64,000 nt of DNA from Volvariella volvacea V23 (GCA_000349905.1 KB722745.1:825723-889722); one strand, 5' to 3'. Positions 1 to 16,727 are shown, counted from the first letter of the stretch. Translations and numbers: made by a program. The notes: a model not told the origin generated them from the sequence alone.

Positions 1-151
1 ATTGGTATCCATCCTTGCGTGATATCACGATATGGATCTTCGACAAAAGGGGTGACAATAGGATATTAAATTGCACATGGGAATACATTGGAGTTGTTGA
101 GTTCAATGACGATAGCAGAAAGTATGGGAGATTGCCCGGAAGGTACCAGCC

Positions 152-1222
152 TCACGAGCAAGTAAAAGGGGTTGAAGGAGGCATGCACAGATAATACCAA
201 TAATGAGGACTGGTACTAGTAGACGTAATAGGAGGGCTGTCCGTAGTGATGCTCCTGTGGGTGACTACCTTCAATAACGCTCGGATGAAGAGTATTTGAA
301 ATGTAACCCACCTCTTCACTCGAGCCCGCAGTTGCTCAATCATAACTTTCTGATTAGTGTTCTTCCATCCATTAGGATTGAGGTCTAACTTCCTCAACGA
401 TCCTCCCTTGTCCTTATCCGGAATGACGTATTCCCCAATGGTAATCGCATCCCCAACAGCTCCATCAATCCTCAACTCCGTCAACTGTCTTAAATCAAAT
501 TTCCACTCCTTCCACGACCTTGCCGCATCCGACCATTTACAAGTCCCACACCTGAATTGACGCGCGGCATGGAAGAAATCTGAATCCAATTCAAACATTT
601 GAATGCTGAGCGATTTAATTTGTTCCGGGAACTTGACCGCCGAGGCGAACTCAAGCACCCGGTATACGTCGATGTCGATGAATTGGAATCCAATGGAACT
701 GAGGTTTGGAAGGAGTGCCGACTCGTTGATGATGGCTGAGAATTGCCTGGCGTGTTCGATCATGAGCTCATGGCCACGTTTGAGTCTTCCTGCAAAACAG
801 TAATCGTCGAATTTGCACCAAGGTATATCTGTGGTGCGAAGGAAGTTGCCGAGGTCATAAAGGAAAGTGATTGAGCGACAAGTGTTAATTGGGGAGAACG
901 CTAGATTGTAGGCGGACTCTGAGCGAGTAGCTTTTCTCCAATAGTCATCGAGCAAGATACTTGAGAACTTGGAGAGGTAATTTGGGTTGGGGATGAATAC
1001 ATCGGTTAAGGAGCATTGACGAAATGAAATATAAAAGTCAAAGTTGACGAGAGGAAGACAACGCATGAGGTGTATGCGTTGAGGAGTGCTGAGATGGAGA
1101 AGCCAGGTCTCTTGAATGATTCTGTGCAAGATACTCGGTGGAAGGAGAGGTACTCGGGGGAGACCGATATAGCTCGGGTGAGATTGGGTGGATGCGTTTG
1201 AAAATACAGTGTTTAGAGACAT
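152..1222 (-). CDS. F-box/LRR-like hypothetical protein
   Basis: Single-exon reading frame of 356 residues, complete from ATG to stop. I do not recognise a named family member. The N-terminal segment around residues 27-60 (LPPSILHRIIQETW, then L-STPQRI and PLVNF) resembles the degenerate F-box-like opening of a large family of agaricomycete proteins that begin with a proline-rich helix and a 'PLVNK'-type motif. The rest has leucine-spaced segments (LPNLSSIGFQFIDIDV, LTELRIDGAV, LRKLDLNPN) compatible with irregular leucine-rich repeats. No signal peptide or clear membrane segment is seen. It is transcribed away from MTR4, sharing a divergent 0.7-kb intergenic region. A role as substrate adaptor of an SCF ubiquitin ligase would be inference only; such families expand rapidly in mushrooms and most members are uncharacterised. 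Confidence 0.6.
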   Translation of the reverse strand: MSLNTVFSNASTQSHPSYIGLPRVPLLPPSILHRIIQETWLLHLSTPQRIHLMRCLPLVNFDFYISFRQCSLTDVFIPNPNYLSKFSSILLDDYWRKATRSESAYNLAFSPINTCRSITFLYDLGNFLRTTDIPWCKFDDYCFAGRLKRGHELMIEHARQFSAIINESALLPNLSSIGFQFIDIDVYRVLEFASAVKFPEQIKSLSIQMFELDSDFFHAARQFRCGTCKWSDAARSWKEWKFDLRQLTELRIDGAVGDAITIGEYVIPDKDKGGSLRKLDLNPNGWKNTNQKVMIEQLRARVKRWVTFQILFIRALLKVVTHRSITTDSPPITSTSTSPHYWYYLCMPPSTPFTCS

Positions 1223-1933
1223 GATGATGGTGGTTTATAATTGAGATAGGCAGCTACGAGGAGCAGAGATTTTATAGGTTTACTTGGACAGCACAGCCCA
1301 GCTGAGCAAGACAGGAGTGGAGTGGGGGCGATGATACTTGTGCAGAATAGGGTTAGCGACGCAGTAGTGCCCGATTCTCGAGTACTAGGGCGTTCTTCAA
1401 CTCATTTGACTTGCTTGAAATGATAATAACGGCTCGGTATAATCATTGACTGCGCTGTCGGTACCTGTCAGATGCTGACAAAAAACTGAAGACAAAGCCT
1501 CGAGCAAGTTTGAAGCAGCCCCTGGACGGAAGTCGAATGCGAACCCCTTTCCTTAAGAGCAGCAGCACCCCTTAATTTGCATAGAGAAGAGGTAGGGTAC
1601 CTCAGTGCACAATTTGTGGGCCTAAGGTGATACGGACCCAAGGTTATTTATCTTGCCTAACGTATGGGAGTTCGAGCTGTCATTACGTTTCGGAAAAGGC
1701 GAATAACGATGGGACTTTCCTGACCATTACCGCTGGAAACAATGATTTCTCCTGTTTCAAATCTACTGCACCGTCTTGTTGAGCAATGGGCATGGGCTCG
1801 TTATCACAACAGCATAAAAATGAAGTCGTGGCGGCCTTCAAGAAGTTGACGACGGCTGATTACCGTTTTTGGTTCCAATATTCTCGTCACAAACTCCGGC
1901 GTGTGACGAATTGTGACAGAAATCCTTCCAGCC
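1223..1933. promoter_or_regulatory. Divergent intergenic region, F-box-like gene / MTR4
   Basis: This 711-bp stretch separates two divergently transcribed genes and must hold both promoters. I see no convincing coding frame, tRNA or strong TATA box in it. The MTR4 start is placed at the ATG at 1934; a GTG seven codons upstream in the same frame is not used as the start. Confidence 0.5.
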
Positions 1934-4900
1934 ATGGACACTTGCGACCTCTTCTCATTCCTTGACGAAGAACCACAAGACGATGTGGAGGTCGATGACG
2001 CTCACAATGAACCGATGGAGGAGCCCCTGCTCACGGGTACGACCCTCAAACGCAAGGCAAGTTCGGAAGATGTAAAGTCACCACCACAAACGAATGGCGA
2101 AGAGGATTCCATGCAAATCGATGGTGAACGCAATCTGGGTTCATCTACGCTGAAAAAGCCGAGATTGAGCTCACCTAATCCGGTCTTGCTGGATGATTTT
2201 GAGACGGAGGCGAAGCGGGAAGTTGCTGCCAGTGCAGGATTGACTGGCGCCGTGGAAGCTAATGCTCGACTGGAGCTTAGGCATCAAGTACGTTGATACT
2301 TTAATCTGTTTTACGCATCCCTCGTCTGATAGCTCGCGATTGCTCTAGGTGCGACACCAAGTCGCTGTCCCTCCAGGTTATAACTACATTCCTATATCGA
2401 AACATGTACCACCATCAAAACCAGCACGCGAGTATCCATTCGAACTGGACCCTTTCCAAAAGGTATCTGTGTATGCTATTCAGAGGAATGAGAGTGTACT
2501 GGTATCGGCGCACACTAGTGCGGGTAAAACCGTTGTAGCAGAGTATGCCATCGCGCAGTGTCTGAGTAATAAGCAGAGAGTCATTTATACGAGTCCCATA
2601 AAGGTAAGTCTCCTTATGTTGTTTTTGGGAGAGGAACTCACGATGCGGTGTGCGATGTTACTCTAGGCTTTGAGTAATCAAAAGTACCGGGAGATGTTGG
2701 CAGAGTTTGGCGATGTGGGTCTTATGACGGGTGATGTTACAATCAACCCTACTGCAACATGTCTAGTTATGACAACAGAGGTAAGCTACCTTCATAATGG
2801 CAGGGCTGATTTGGGCTCACAGGAGAACAGATTTTACGGTCAATGTTATATCGAGGTTCCGAGATTATGCGAGAAGTTGCGTGGGTAATATTCGACGAAA
2901 TCCACTATATGCGCGATAAAGAGAGAGGTGTCGTCTGGGAAGAAACGATTATCTTGCTTCCACATAGCGTTCGTTATGTTTTCCTATCTGCTACGATACC
3001 CAATGCCATGCAATTCGCCGAATGGATATGCAAATCGCACGAACAGCCATGCCATGTCGTTTATACCGATTTCCGTCCTACACCACTGCAACATTACCTC
3101 TTCCCTGCTGGTGGAGAAGGCATCTATTTGGTGGTGAATGAGAAAGGAGAGTTTAGGGAAGATAACTTTACAAAGGCGATGGGCAAGTTGCAGGATACTG
3201 CAGGTGAAGATCCAGCAGATCCCCGTGCTGGGAAAGGGAAGAAGGGCAAAATAAAAAAAGGATTTGGGTCCGAAAAAAAGGGTGAGTTACACTGCCAATG
3301 GTCCTTTTAAATCTTCATGTCGTCCTAGGTTCGTCTGATATAACCAAAATCATCAAGATGATCATGTTGAAGAACTACAATCCCGTCATCGTGTTCGCCT
3401 TTAGCAAACGCGAATGCGAAGGTCTTGCACTCAACATGTCAAAGTTCGAGCTCAATAATGTGGACGAGCAAGATCTCGTGTCCAACATATTTAACAACGC
3501 TATTGAAAACCTCGCAGAGGCCGACCGCCAGCTGCCGCAAATATCCAACCTGCTTCCTCTCCTTCGACGCGGAATTGGGATTCACCACGGCGGCTTACTC
3601 CCAATACTGAAAGAAGTCATCGAAATTCTCTTCCAAGAGGGTCTCATCAAAGTCCTCTTCGCCACTGAGACTTTCTCCATCGGTCTCAACATGCCCGCCA
3701 AAACTGTCGTCTTCGCAAACGTACAAAAGTTTGACGGTTCCGAGTTCCGAAACCTATCCTCTGGAGAGTACATCCAGATGTCGGGTCGTGCGGGTCGTCG
3801 TGGATTGGATGATCGAGGAGTGGTTATCATGATGTGCGACGAAAAGTTGGAACCTGCGGTGGCGAAGGAGATGATTAAGGGCGAGGCGGATCGACTGGAT
3901 TCGGCGTTCCATTTGGGATATAACATGGTGTTAAATTTGATGAAGGTCGAGGGGATTAGTCCTGAGTATATGCTGGAGAGATGCTTCCATCAGTTCCAGA
4001 GCAGTGCGGGGGTTCCTAAGCTTCAACAGGGTACGTGTTTGGCGTTCTGTTCGTCGTGTCTTTGACTAACACCCTGGTGGGTGTTAGAGTTGGTGAAAGA
4101 AGAGACCGAAAGGCAGGAGATTGTCATCCCAGATGAAGACAAGGTAGCAGAATATTATGAATACCGACAACAATTGGAGCAAATGGGTGCAGACTTTAGA
4201 GAAGTTGTAACACATCCCACATACTCCCTACCCTTCTTACAACCTGGGCGAATTGTCAAAGTCAAATATCAAAAACTCGATTTCGGTTGGGGTGTCATTA
4301 TCAACTATCAGAAGCGTCAGCCACCAAAGGTATGCTTATCGAGTTATTCTTGCCTTTTTAGGGATATTCAAACCACCTACAATCTAGAACAGGCCAGTAC
4401 CCAAGGCAGACGAGTACCCACCGCATGAGCAATACGTTATCGACGTCCTACTAAATTGTGCACCAGGCGGTGCAGCATCAAAAGATCGAACCAACCTCAC
4501 CGCGACACCTGGTGGTGTCCAACCGTGTCCCCCTGGCGAGAAAGGGGTACCGTTGATCGTCCCTGTGCTGCTGTCGACAATAGAAGGGATGAGCCACCTG
4601 CGGTTATATCTACCAAAAGATCTACGATCAGATCAAGCCCGAGAAACTGTTTGGAAGAGCGTGTTAGAGGTTCATAGACGCTTCCCGAATGGGATTGCAT
4701 TGTTGGACCCTATACAGAATCTGGGGATCAAGGATGAGAAGTTCAAGGCCCTCGTTAAGGTGGGTCCTGCAGTTTTGGGTTCGTTGGTGTTTGGTGATTG
4801 ATGGAATGGTCAACAGAAAATCCAAATTATGGAAGAAAAGATGTTTTCAAGTCCATTACACAAGGATCCTCGCCTTCCAGAACTCTACACGCTTTACACC

Positions 4901-5753
4901 AAGAAAAAGGAAAGCCAAGAACGGATACGTAGCCTCAAGAAGCGCATACAAGCTACCTTGGACATATTGCAACTTGAGGAGCTAAAGTGTAGGAAGCGTG
5001 TTCTAAGACGGCTCGCTTTTACTACAGCGGAAGACATCGTTGATTTGAAGGGTCGCGTGGCTTGTGAGATCAGTACGGGAGATGAGCTACTGTTGACAGA
5101 GTTGATCTTCAATGGCGTCTTCAACCCACTGCTGCCGGAGCAATGCGCAGCTCTACTGAGTTGCTTTGTGTTCGAGGAGAAGGCGAGTCAAACCCTATTT
5201 ATTGCTGCCCACCACCCCTCATCCATTTTGATTAGAGTGAGACCACCACAAAACTGAAGGAAGAGCTAGCCGCTCCGCTACGCGTTATGCAAGAAATAGC
5301 GAGACGGATAGCTAAAGTTGCCAAAGAATCCAAACTCCCGGTAGACGAGGAGGAGTACATTGCTTCTTTCAAGGTTGAACTGATGGATGTCGTTATTCAA
5401 TGGTGCCGCGGCGCAGCATTTGCAGATATCGTTAAGGTTTGTTATTATTTTAACTTCCACCCTGCGCTGCCATCGCTTCTCCTTCTTCCCCTTTATCACC
5501 CTCCTATTCCATGCATGCATTCCGAGACATGAGACGAGAGAACTAAAATTAATTCTCATGACCTATCCAGCTCACGGACCAATTTGAAGGAAGTATTATC
5601 CGAGTATTCCGCCGATTAAGCGAACTCCTTCGTCAAATGGCACAAGCGGCAAAGGTGATTGGTAATGCAGAACTCAAGGAGAAGTTTGAGAGAGGATCGG
5701 AAATGTTGGAGAGGCCCAACTCGGTCATCTTTTGCTCCTCGCTCTATCTATAG
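1934..5753 (+). CDS. MTR4: Exosome cofactor RNA helicase Mtr4 (Ski2-like)
   Basis: DExH-box 3'-5' RNA helicase that feeds nuclear RNAs to the exosome as part of TRAMP-type complexes. Ten exons: 1934-2287, 2349-2603, 2667-2780, 2831-3281, 3329-4030, 4088-4329, 4388-4759, 4817-5182, 5236-5436 and 5571-5753. They total 3240 nt, exactly 1079 residues, close to the yeast protein (about 1070). Visible motifs are Walker [10 protein letters not shown], motif II DEIH, SATIPN, and motif [12 protein letters not shown]. The arch/KOW region starts at [13 protein letters not shown]. The end ...SLYL is the usual Mtr4 C-terminus. The acidic N-terminal 120 residues are variable, as in orthologs. Intron 8 (5183-5235) begins GC rather than GT, because [14 protein letters not shown] is the only junction that matches the family. 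The arch domain distinguishes it from Brr2-type helicases; Ski2 is less likely given the N-terminus and ending. Confidence 0.95.
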
Positions 5754-6178
5754 AATATACCTCGGTAAATTGTTTCGGCCACCCGTTTGGATCTGTTCGG
5801 GAACTTTTGCCGACTCAACTTGGGTTGTATTCTTTGTTTGTACTTACGCTGATGTACAATGATGCTTCGAGGTTGACAAACTATGAAGATTACCCCATTC
5901 GATGAGAGTGTTTCCGTATGATCATGCGTCTCAATTATCAACGGGTTTGAAGTTCTGTATTGTTGATAGTTCATCAGACTGTTGCTGCGGACGTTCCGAA
6001 TTCCAGAGTACACATGGAATTTGATTTGGACACGATGTACAGATATATATCTACATTGAACAGATAGATAAGAAACTCGTCGAGTTTCATAGGATATACA
6101 AGGGAGTTATTGTTAGCAATAAGTATTGTTGAGGATCTTGTTGCTTTAGGAGCAGTGCTCGGCACGAGGGCGAGGCGT
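5754..6178. other. Convergent 3' intergenic region
   Basis: 425 bp between the stop codons of MTR4 (+) and the chitinase (-). It should contain both 3' untranslated regions. No coding signal or structured RNA was recognised. Confidence 0.5.
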
Positions 6179-10599
<4,421 letters not shown>

Positions 10600-12746
10600 A
10601 TGACTACCCAGAGTATTGCAGCAGACTGGCTATCTTCCTTCGCCGATGGCGTTGCCGCTGGAGATGTCAAGCGTCTCGCAAACCTCTTTGTCTCCAATGG
10701 CTGGCTTCGCGACTTCCTCGTCTTCTCTTGGAATAACCGCTCTCTTGAAGGTCGAGAAAAAATCGCCGATTATCTTGACCAGAATTTGAAAAACGCTGGC
10801 GTTACCGATGTTCAGCTCGAACAACGCCCTGGCTTGACCCCTGAGTTCCGGGACTTTGTCATAGCTAAAGGCATCTCCGCTGGATTTAGTTTCAACACCC
10901 AAATTGCCTTTGGCCACTGTTTCTTTAACTTGGTCCAAGGTGAGGACGGAGAGTGGAGAGCCTTGACAGTCCTCATGGCTGTCAAGGATTTGAAGGTAGC
11001 ACCCGAGTCAGGCATGGAATGGGGAACTTATGGAGGGCATACCTTGGCTTGGTCCGATATCAGTTCGGAACGCCAACACAAGGTTGAAGATGATCCACAT
11101 GTCGTTGTTGGTAAGCTGTCCACGTTATGGACTGACTGCCGCAAGCTGATGCGTCCTAACAACCCAAGTGGGAGGAAGCCAGTCCGGGTTGAATATTGCG
11201 TCGAGGCTCAAGCAGATGAGTATCCCCACCCTCCTCATCGAAAGGAATCCCCGAATTGGCGATACCTGGCGAAATCGTTACCCGACTCTATCCTTACACA
11301 CCACTCGAAGCCATCATACCAGTTCGTTATCTTCTAGTGGTCGTGTATCCACCGGGTCTAAATCGAGTTACGCTTATACCCACAGTGCTTTATCAGCCAT
11401 ATCCGAAGAACTGGCCGATTTATACTCCGCGAGACAAGCTCGCCGATTGGCTTGAGCAATACTCCAAGTCCCAGGACCTTGTAGTATGGACGAACGCTAC
11501 CTTGCTGCCTGGTTCCACCTACGATCACAACACAAAACGTTGGTCAATGCCCATCGACAAGAATGGCAAGAAGGTCATTCTTCACCCAGCACACATCGTT
11601 TGCGCAACTGGCACCCTAGGGGCTCCTCTTGTCCCCAAGGTGCTCAACGAGAAAGTCTTCAGGGGAGAGGTGTTCCACGCGAGCAAATACCAAGGCGCTC
11701 ATCCTTACACGGGGAAGAAGGTTGTCGTCATTGGAGCTGGCAATACTTCCGCCGATATCTCCCAGGACATGGTGTTCCATGATGCCGCTGAGGTTACTAT
11801 GGTGCAACGTTCAAAAACAGTTGTCGTCACCTCTCGTACTACCCACAAGATGTTGAACATTTTTTGGCCAGAGGGAGTCCCGGCAGAGATATCTGACCTG
11901 AAGTTTGCGTCTTTCCCTATGATTTTGATCAAGAAGTGGGCCAAGGAGGCACTGAAGACGAAGCAGGGATATGAAGAGGAGGTTGAGATACATAAGAAAC
12001 TGAGGAAAGCCGGACTTGATGTCAACTTGGGTGAAGAGCAGGGCGGCTTCTTTTTGATGGCATTCGAGCGTCTCGGCGGTGAGTTTGCCTTGTAATATCA
12101 TTGGTGTTGCCTGAATGATGTCGCTCCAATTCTATCTTGATAATAGGATACTGTAAGTCTTTCATCCATCTATCTCACTCTTCCTTCCTTGTTCATTCTG
12201 CATTTAGGGTTCGACGTTGGTTGTGCAGAGCTTATTTATAACGGAAAAGTCAACATCAAACAAGGAGTTGAGCCGAAGGAATTCGTTGAGGATGGGATCA
12301 TCTTTAGCGATGGTTCAAAGCTCGAGGCAGACGTAGTCATCTATGCGTAAGCCCCGTCACCTTTCGAATGTCTATTGCTGACAATTTGTGCAGGACGGGT
12401 TATAGGTGGATCAGGGACCATATGAAGGATTTATTCGGGGAGGGTGTTATTAATCAAACCGGTCGAGTCTGTGGTCTAGACAAGGAAGGTGAGATACATG
12501 GGAGCTACAGGCCATCCGGCCACCCGGGGGTAAGCAATTGTCGTGTCGCCAAGTTTGCTGAGCAATATCTAACTGATTTTGCTAGCTCTGGTTCGGCGCT
12601 GGTGACTTCTTCTGCTCTAGGTACCTCTCAAAGAATTTGGTTCGTATCCCTAGGTTTGTTTGGATATCGCCTACTAATACAGATTATTTTGGCGTCTTTA
12701 GGCCCTTTACATCAAAGCCATACAGCTCGGTTTGATGAAGGCGTAA
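10600..12746 (+). CDS. FMO-like flavin monooxygenase with NTF2-like N-domain
   Basis: NAD(P)H- and FAD-dependent monooxygenase; the substrate is unknown. Eight exons: 10600-11110, 11169-11321, 11386-12078, 12147-12152, 12208-12346, 12394-12529, 12586-12639 and 12702-12746. They total 1737 nt, 578 residues. Residues 1 to about 140 (AADWLSSFADGVAAGDVKRL, then GREKIADYL) look like an NTF2/SnoaL-type alpha+beta domain, commonly fused to fungal FMO-like enzymes. Next come the FAD Rossmann segment VVGGSQSGLNIASRL, the FMO signature FRGEVFHASKY (FxGxxxHxxxY), the NADPH Rossmann segment VVVIGAGNTSADIS, and the late motif IYATGY. Exon 4 is only 6 nt (GATACT); it is required to give GGYWFDVG, matching the family. 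No signal peptide, so probably cytosolic. Its role could be detoxification or a secondary-metabolite oxidation; nothing nearby decides this. Confidence 0.88.
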
Positions 12747-13068
12747 ATTGTATTATGAGACTTGCCGCATCCTTGTATGATTATGATTCTCCTGTAACAT
12801 GTAAACTGCAGTCGTTGTATCACCAGCGGAGACAATGTATCAATATATGCTTCTCGCCTTGCTCTTGGTATGCGTTGTGTGCCTTTCTGAAGGTATTATT
12901 CATCACACAAAGTTGATTTTCGAGAAAGCAAAGAAGAAATTCCGATTTGTGAAGCAGGAACAACTCTAGAGTACAGAAGGTTTTGCAAACCACAAATATC
13001 TATAAACTATGCATTCCACCTTTCGACGTTTAGCCAAGTTCCGGTGTCCTATCTTTCTAAGAGAGGAT
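12747..13068. other. Convergent 3' intergenic region, FMO / cellobiohydrolase
   Basis: 322 bp between two stop codons facing each other. A frame running through the FMO 3' end is non-coding read-through. Nothing else is seen. Confidence 0.45.
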
Positions 13069-14726
13069 TTAGATACACTGGTGGTACCATTGGTTGATCA
13101 CATTGCAGGTAGTGCCAGATTCGCAGACGGTAGGACCACTCCAGCCTTGGCCACCGCTGTTGCAAGAAAAGGAATATGTCAGCGATCAGTTGCGCCAAGA
13201 AATGACTTAATTCAAGCTCACCATTGACCCCAGCGAGTCTGAGTAGCAGAAGGAGCAGTAGAGGTGGAGGTAGGAGTTCCAGGGTTGGAAGGGCCAGTGC
13301 CAGCACCATAGGTAGAGCCGATATCACCGAAGCGGATGTTGGAGAAAGTGACTTGAGCATTGGGGTAGTTGGCCTCGGTCTCAGCAGGAACACCAGAGTT
13401 GGTTGGGCAAGTACCACGTGCCTTTCCTGGGACGTTGGGGTCGGCATCGGTGGGGTAGGTAGAGTCGAGCCACAACATGTGAGCACCGTGGTCGTTCCAG
13501 ATGGACATGACCAAGACGTGTCCGCGGCGGAGGGATTCACCCATGGCTTGCATACCACCCTTGCTGCCGAAGGACTCGTGGTCGTTGAAGAAGGCCTTCT
13601 GGTCGGCGCAGTAGTCGGAGGTGATAGAGTCATATGGATCAATTCCGCTAAAGTCGGTCCTGGTGTTCTGGATGACACGGCCGTCTTGGACGTAGAGGCG
13701 ACGGATTTCGGTGAGCCTACCGGTGGTGGTGTTGTCGTGAGTGAAGAATTGGGTGACAACAGTCACCTTCTTAGTGGTGTCGATGGTGTTGCTGGATCCG
13801 GGTCCGTAGAAGTCCCTGTCACCTTGGCGGTAGGGGTTGAAGTCGCAACCGTCGGGATCGCAAACGGTGCCGTAGCGACCGCCAGAAGTACAGTCGGTGC
13901 AGCGGGTCAAGCCAGGCTGTGTGCAAGGATGAGGGGTGTAGGCGTTGGAAATGGAATTGGCCTCCCAAATGTCCATCTCAGCGCAGCAAGCACCCCAGTT
14001 ACCGGTTCCGGCATTGGGATCTGTGGGGGAGGCGCTCCATCCTGCAACGTTAGCCTAATTAAAATAGGTCAGATTACAATTCAATTCTGCGAAGCTCGTT
14101 TTGCTTACCTCTCCGTTAATGAATTTGATGTCACGAGGGCACTGAGAGTCGCAGTAGCCGGTACCGTATTTGGCACCAGCTCTGTTGCTGGGGAATCTAC
14201 CGGATCCACCGTCTGCCTCCATCTCGACGAAGTAGAGAGCACCGTTGAGACCGCATGGGAGTTGGGAGACATCAACATCGAACGTGAATTCCTTGTTGAG
14301 AACCTGGAACATCTCATAGCGGTTCTCGCTGTTCATGAGGTAGACACGTCCACCAACGTTCTTGCTGCCGCCAGAAGTGGTGACGAATTTGAGAGTCAAA
14401 GAGTCACCGTTGGTGGTAATACCGTAGGTGGATGCATATTCGGCGCCATCAAGAGCGCAGTTTTGTGCGCAGGTGGCACCGTTGGGGCAAATGGTGCTAT
14501 TCCAGGAGCTACCAGTGTAGCAGTTGGTGTAGCCGCTAGTAGTGTGAACCCATCGCCAGTTGGCATCAAGGGTGATTGAACCTGTGGAGGCGGTCCTGCA
14601 ACCACCACTGGTAGTGCATTGTTGCCAGGAAAGTCGAGGGTGGTTCTCAGCGACTACAGTGCCGACTTGTTGGGCGTATGAGAGGGCTGCGTAGGCGAGA
14701 GAGAGAAGAGCTGCTTTGCGGAACAT
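13069..14726 (-). CDS. cbh1: GH7 cellobiohydrolase I with C-terminal CBM1
   Basis: Secreted reducing-end cellobiohydrolase acting on crystalline cellulose. Three exons (14109-14726, 13222-14054, 13069-13156) give 1539 nt, 512 residues, the normal size for a CBM1-bearing GH7 enzyme. The signal peptide [18 protein letters not shown] is followed by QQVGTV, so the mature protein likely begins with pyroglutamate. The GH7 catalytic motif EMDIWE (nucleophile, assisting Asp, acid/base) is intact within [14 protein letters not shown]. Many paired cysteines and [11 protein letters not shown] are typical of the family. A short Pro/Thr/Ser linker ([16 protein letters not shown]) joins the fungal cellulose-binding module, which reads [16 protein letters not shown], then [12 protein letters not shown]; the last intron falls inside the first CBM1 cysteine codon. 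Likely induced on cellulose and carbon-repressed, as is known for the family. An endoglucanase assignment is less likely from the length and sequence. Confidence 0.95.
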
Positions 14727-14782
14727 GGTCGAGTACTTGTCAGTTGAGTAGGACTGATGCTCTTCAAACTCGAACCCTCCAG

Positions 14783-14792
14783 CTTTTTATAC
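14783..14792 (-). promoter_or_regulatory. TATA box of the cellobiohydrolase gene
   Basis: Reading on the minus strand, GTATAAAAAG lies about 57-66 bp upstream of the ATG at 14726. Strong TATA elements at this spacing are usual for highly expressed secreted cellulases. Confidence 0.6.
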
Positions 14793-16727
14793 ACCACATT
14801 TCCAGTCGGAAAATATCCGGTTGGGCTTCAGGCGTAGCGGAAGGTGCTCTGCAACGTAGGCAAGTCTAGCGACGAGTATCGGCGAAATAGAATCCATACA
14901 CCCACCAGCATCTTCGTGAGCTCAGAATAGAGTTCCTCCAATGGCCCCGTGAAACGAAAATCATTCGCTTACCCAGTATGGAAGCAATGGATTTCGCCAA
15001 AATTCAATTCAAATTTGTATATCAGGCCAGTCCCATCAATACTTACCCCCGCCCTCTCCGTGTATACTGCCGAAATGAATAGTTTCGAGAGCCTTCCCGC
15101 ACTCTTGGCATATAGAAATACCGCTTTCATGCGGGTCTTCAAGGCATGTGGCCAGTTGCCAAGACCTTCTCCCATTGACTTTGCCTGGTCGTGACTCTTT
15201 CAATACGGACACCTCTAAAACCTTCGAATAGCGTACCTGTTCTAATATTGGACGGCGGGCTGATTTATGGAGAAGTTCTATAATTAATGCTGATTTAAGC
15301 ATCGCAATAGTGTAAAAATATCCCCCGAGTGATCTATACGTCGCTGAGCTTTGAGATTCGACGACAGGGACTCTTGGAACGAACGCTCGTGTGGGGTAAA
15401 CCATGGAAAAAGTGGGGGATAAACCTGGGATTACCCTTTCGGCAGACCAAGGCAACCCAAGGCAGCCCAAGGATAAGAGATGAGACGAAAATCGTAAGCA
15501 GAATGGAATGTCTTGTCGCAATGGGGCAGGACTCATCTCGCCGCCCCATTTTGGGAGGTCATCAACCTAAAAGGGGAAGAGATATGGACGGTTATCAATG
15601 CTCAGCGCAACCCTCGTCCACCTATGTCATAACTCGCCCAGCCCCACTTTCCCCGCACTTTCGCCTCGGGACCCTTTCAGGTTGCATCCAAGATGAGCGA
15701 TTCTTGCGTACAAAATCAAGGCAAATACCTGGATGTAGAGTGAAGGTTGAACAACGAGTGATGGTACTTTAGATACTACCCAAGAGGTTGTGTCCGGGCT
15801 TCTGTCAGCGATATCTCGCTTCATAGCCCACTTCTTCAAAACAGTTCCGTTGGTAAGGATCGCAACGGGACTTTTTCATCGTAGCAAAACACAGGATATC
15901 ATGACGATGAACAAGTCTTGGCTGGAATTTCTCCGGACATATGCCTGACCTCGATCAATGAACCTGGGTCTCGAGGTCGTGTTTACATCTGACAGTGGCA
16001 GCACACGGCACATTTCAGCTGAAAATAAGCACCGAGAACGAAGTAGCTGCCCAAGCTTAATGTCCGAATCACCGCTAGCGCATAAACACTCATAGGTGAA
16101 GGAGGATTTGAGGAAGATTACTTATCTTTTGTGGGTTATTCTTCCGATACCTGCATGGATTTTCCTGTGCATGTCGCTGGGCATCTTCTTCTCGGTATTA
16201 TTGTATCGAAGCTGTATGAAACGATCAGAGAAAGTGAACTTCCTTAGTAATCGCGCGTGGAATACGCCTTGAACGTCCAACTTTTCCGAGCACGGCAGCA
16301 ACAGGGGAAACGCGTTATCACTTGCAAAATTGACAGGCGAAGTCGCCCATCATTAGCTCCGTAAGGCCAGCTCAATTACTTCCTGGCCTTTCGCTTGCAA
16401 GAGCTGAAGAGTACGGGGTCACTGAGAGGAGCTATGTGGCAATCCATATCGGAGGTCTCATGACACAAAAGAAAGAGCAGCAGCGACAAGAAAGACACAG
16501 TAGCGCACATCAGGAATTGGGCGTCAAGCGAACGGCATCGCTGCCGCCAACATTCAGGACGTAGCACAAGCCTTGGCACAGATGGTGAGTGCCAAGCGCC
16601 TCAACTGCGTGTGACAGAGCGCGACGTCACGGGTCACAATCCGATCCCGTGCTCGGTAATTATCAGCTTCAGCAACCGTCATCTAGCATCTTTTTCTGGG
16701 TTCACAGACTTTACTTTAGACATAGAA
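14793..16727. promoter_or_regulatory. Divergent intergenic region, cbh1 / calmodulin-like
   Basis: About 2 kb upstream of both cbh1 (-) and the calmodulin-like gene (+). Open frames of 147 and 166 codons overlap on opposite strands near 15.0-15.8 kb and show no known domain. Several GTGGGG or GCGGGG hexamers, which fit the loose SYGGRG consensus of the carbon catabolite repressor Cre1/CreA, occur near 15046, 15392, 15412 and 15640-15660. The motif is short, so chance matches are expected. Confidence 0.4.

Noticed and set aside
13224..14579. Open frame of 451 codons on the plus strand
   Set aside because: It lies antisense to the cellobiohydrolase, whose minus-strand frame has signal peptide, catalytic motif and CBM1. 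The antisense frame is a codon-bias shadow with Val/Gly-rich low-complexity content.
15040..15660. Candidate Cre1/CreA binding hexamers
   Set aside because: The six-base degenerate consensus is expected several times per kb, so I did not list the sites individually.
15036..15772. Overlapping 147- and 166-codon frames upstream of cbh1
   Set aside because: They occupy opposite strands of the same promoter region and neither resembles a known protein.
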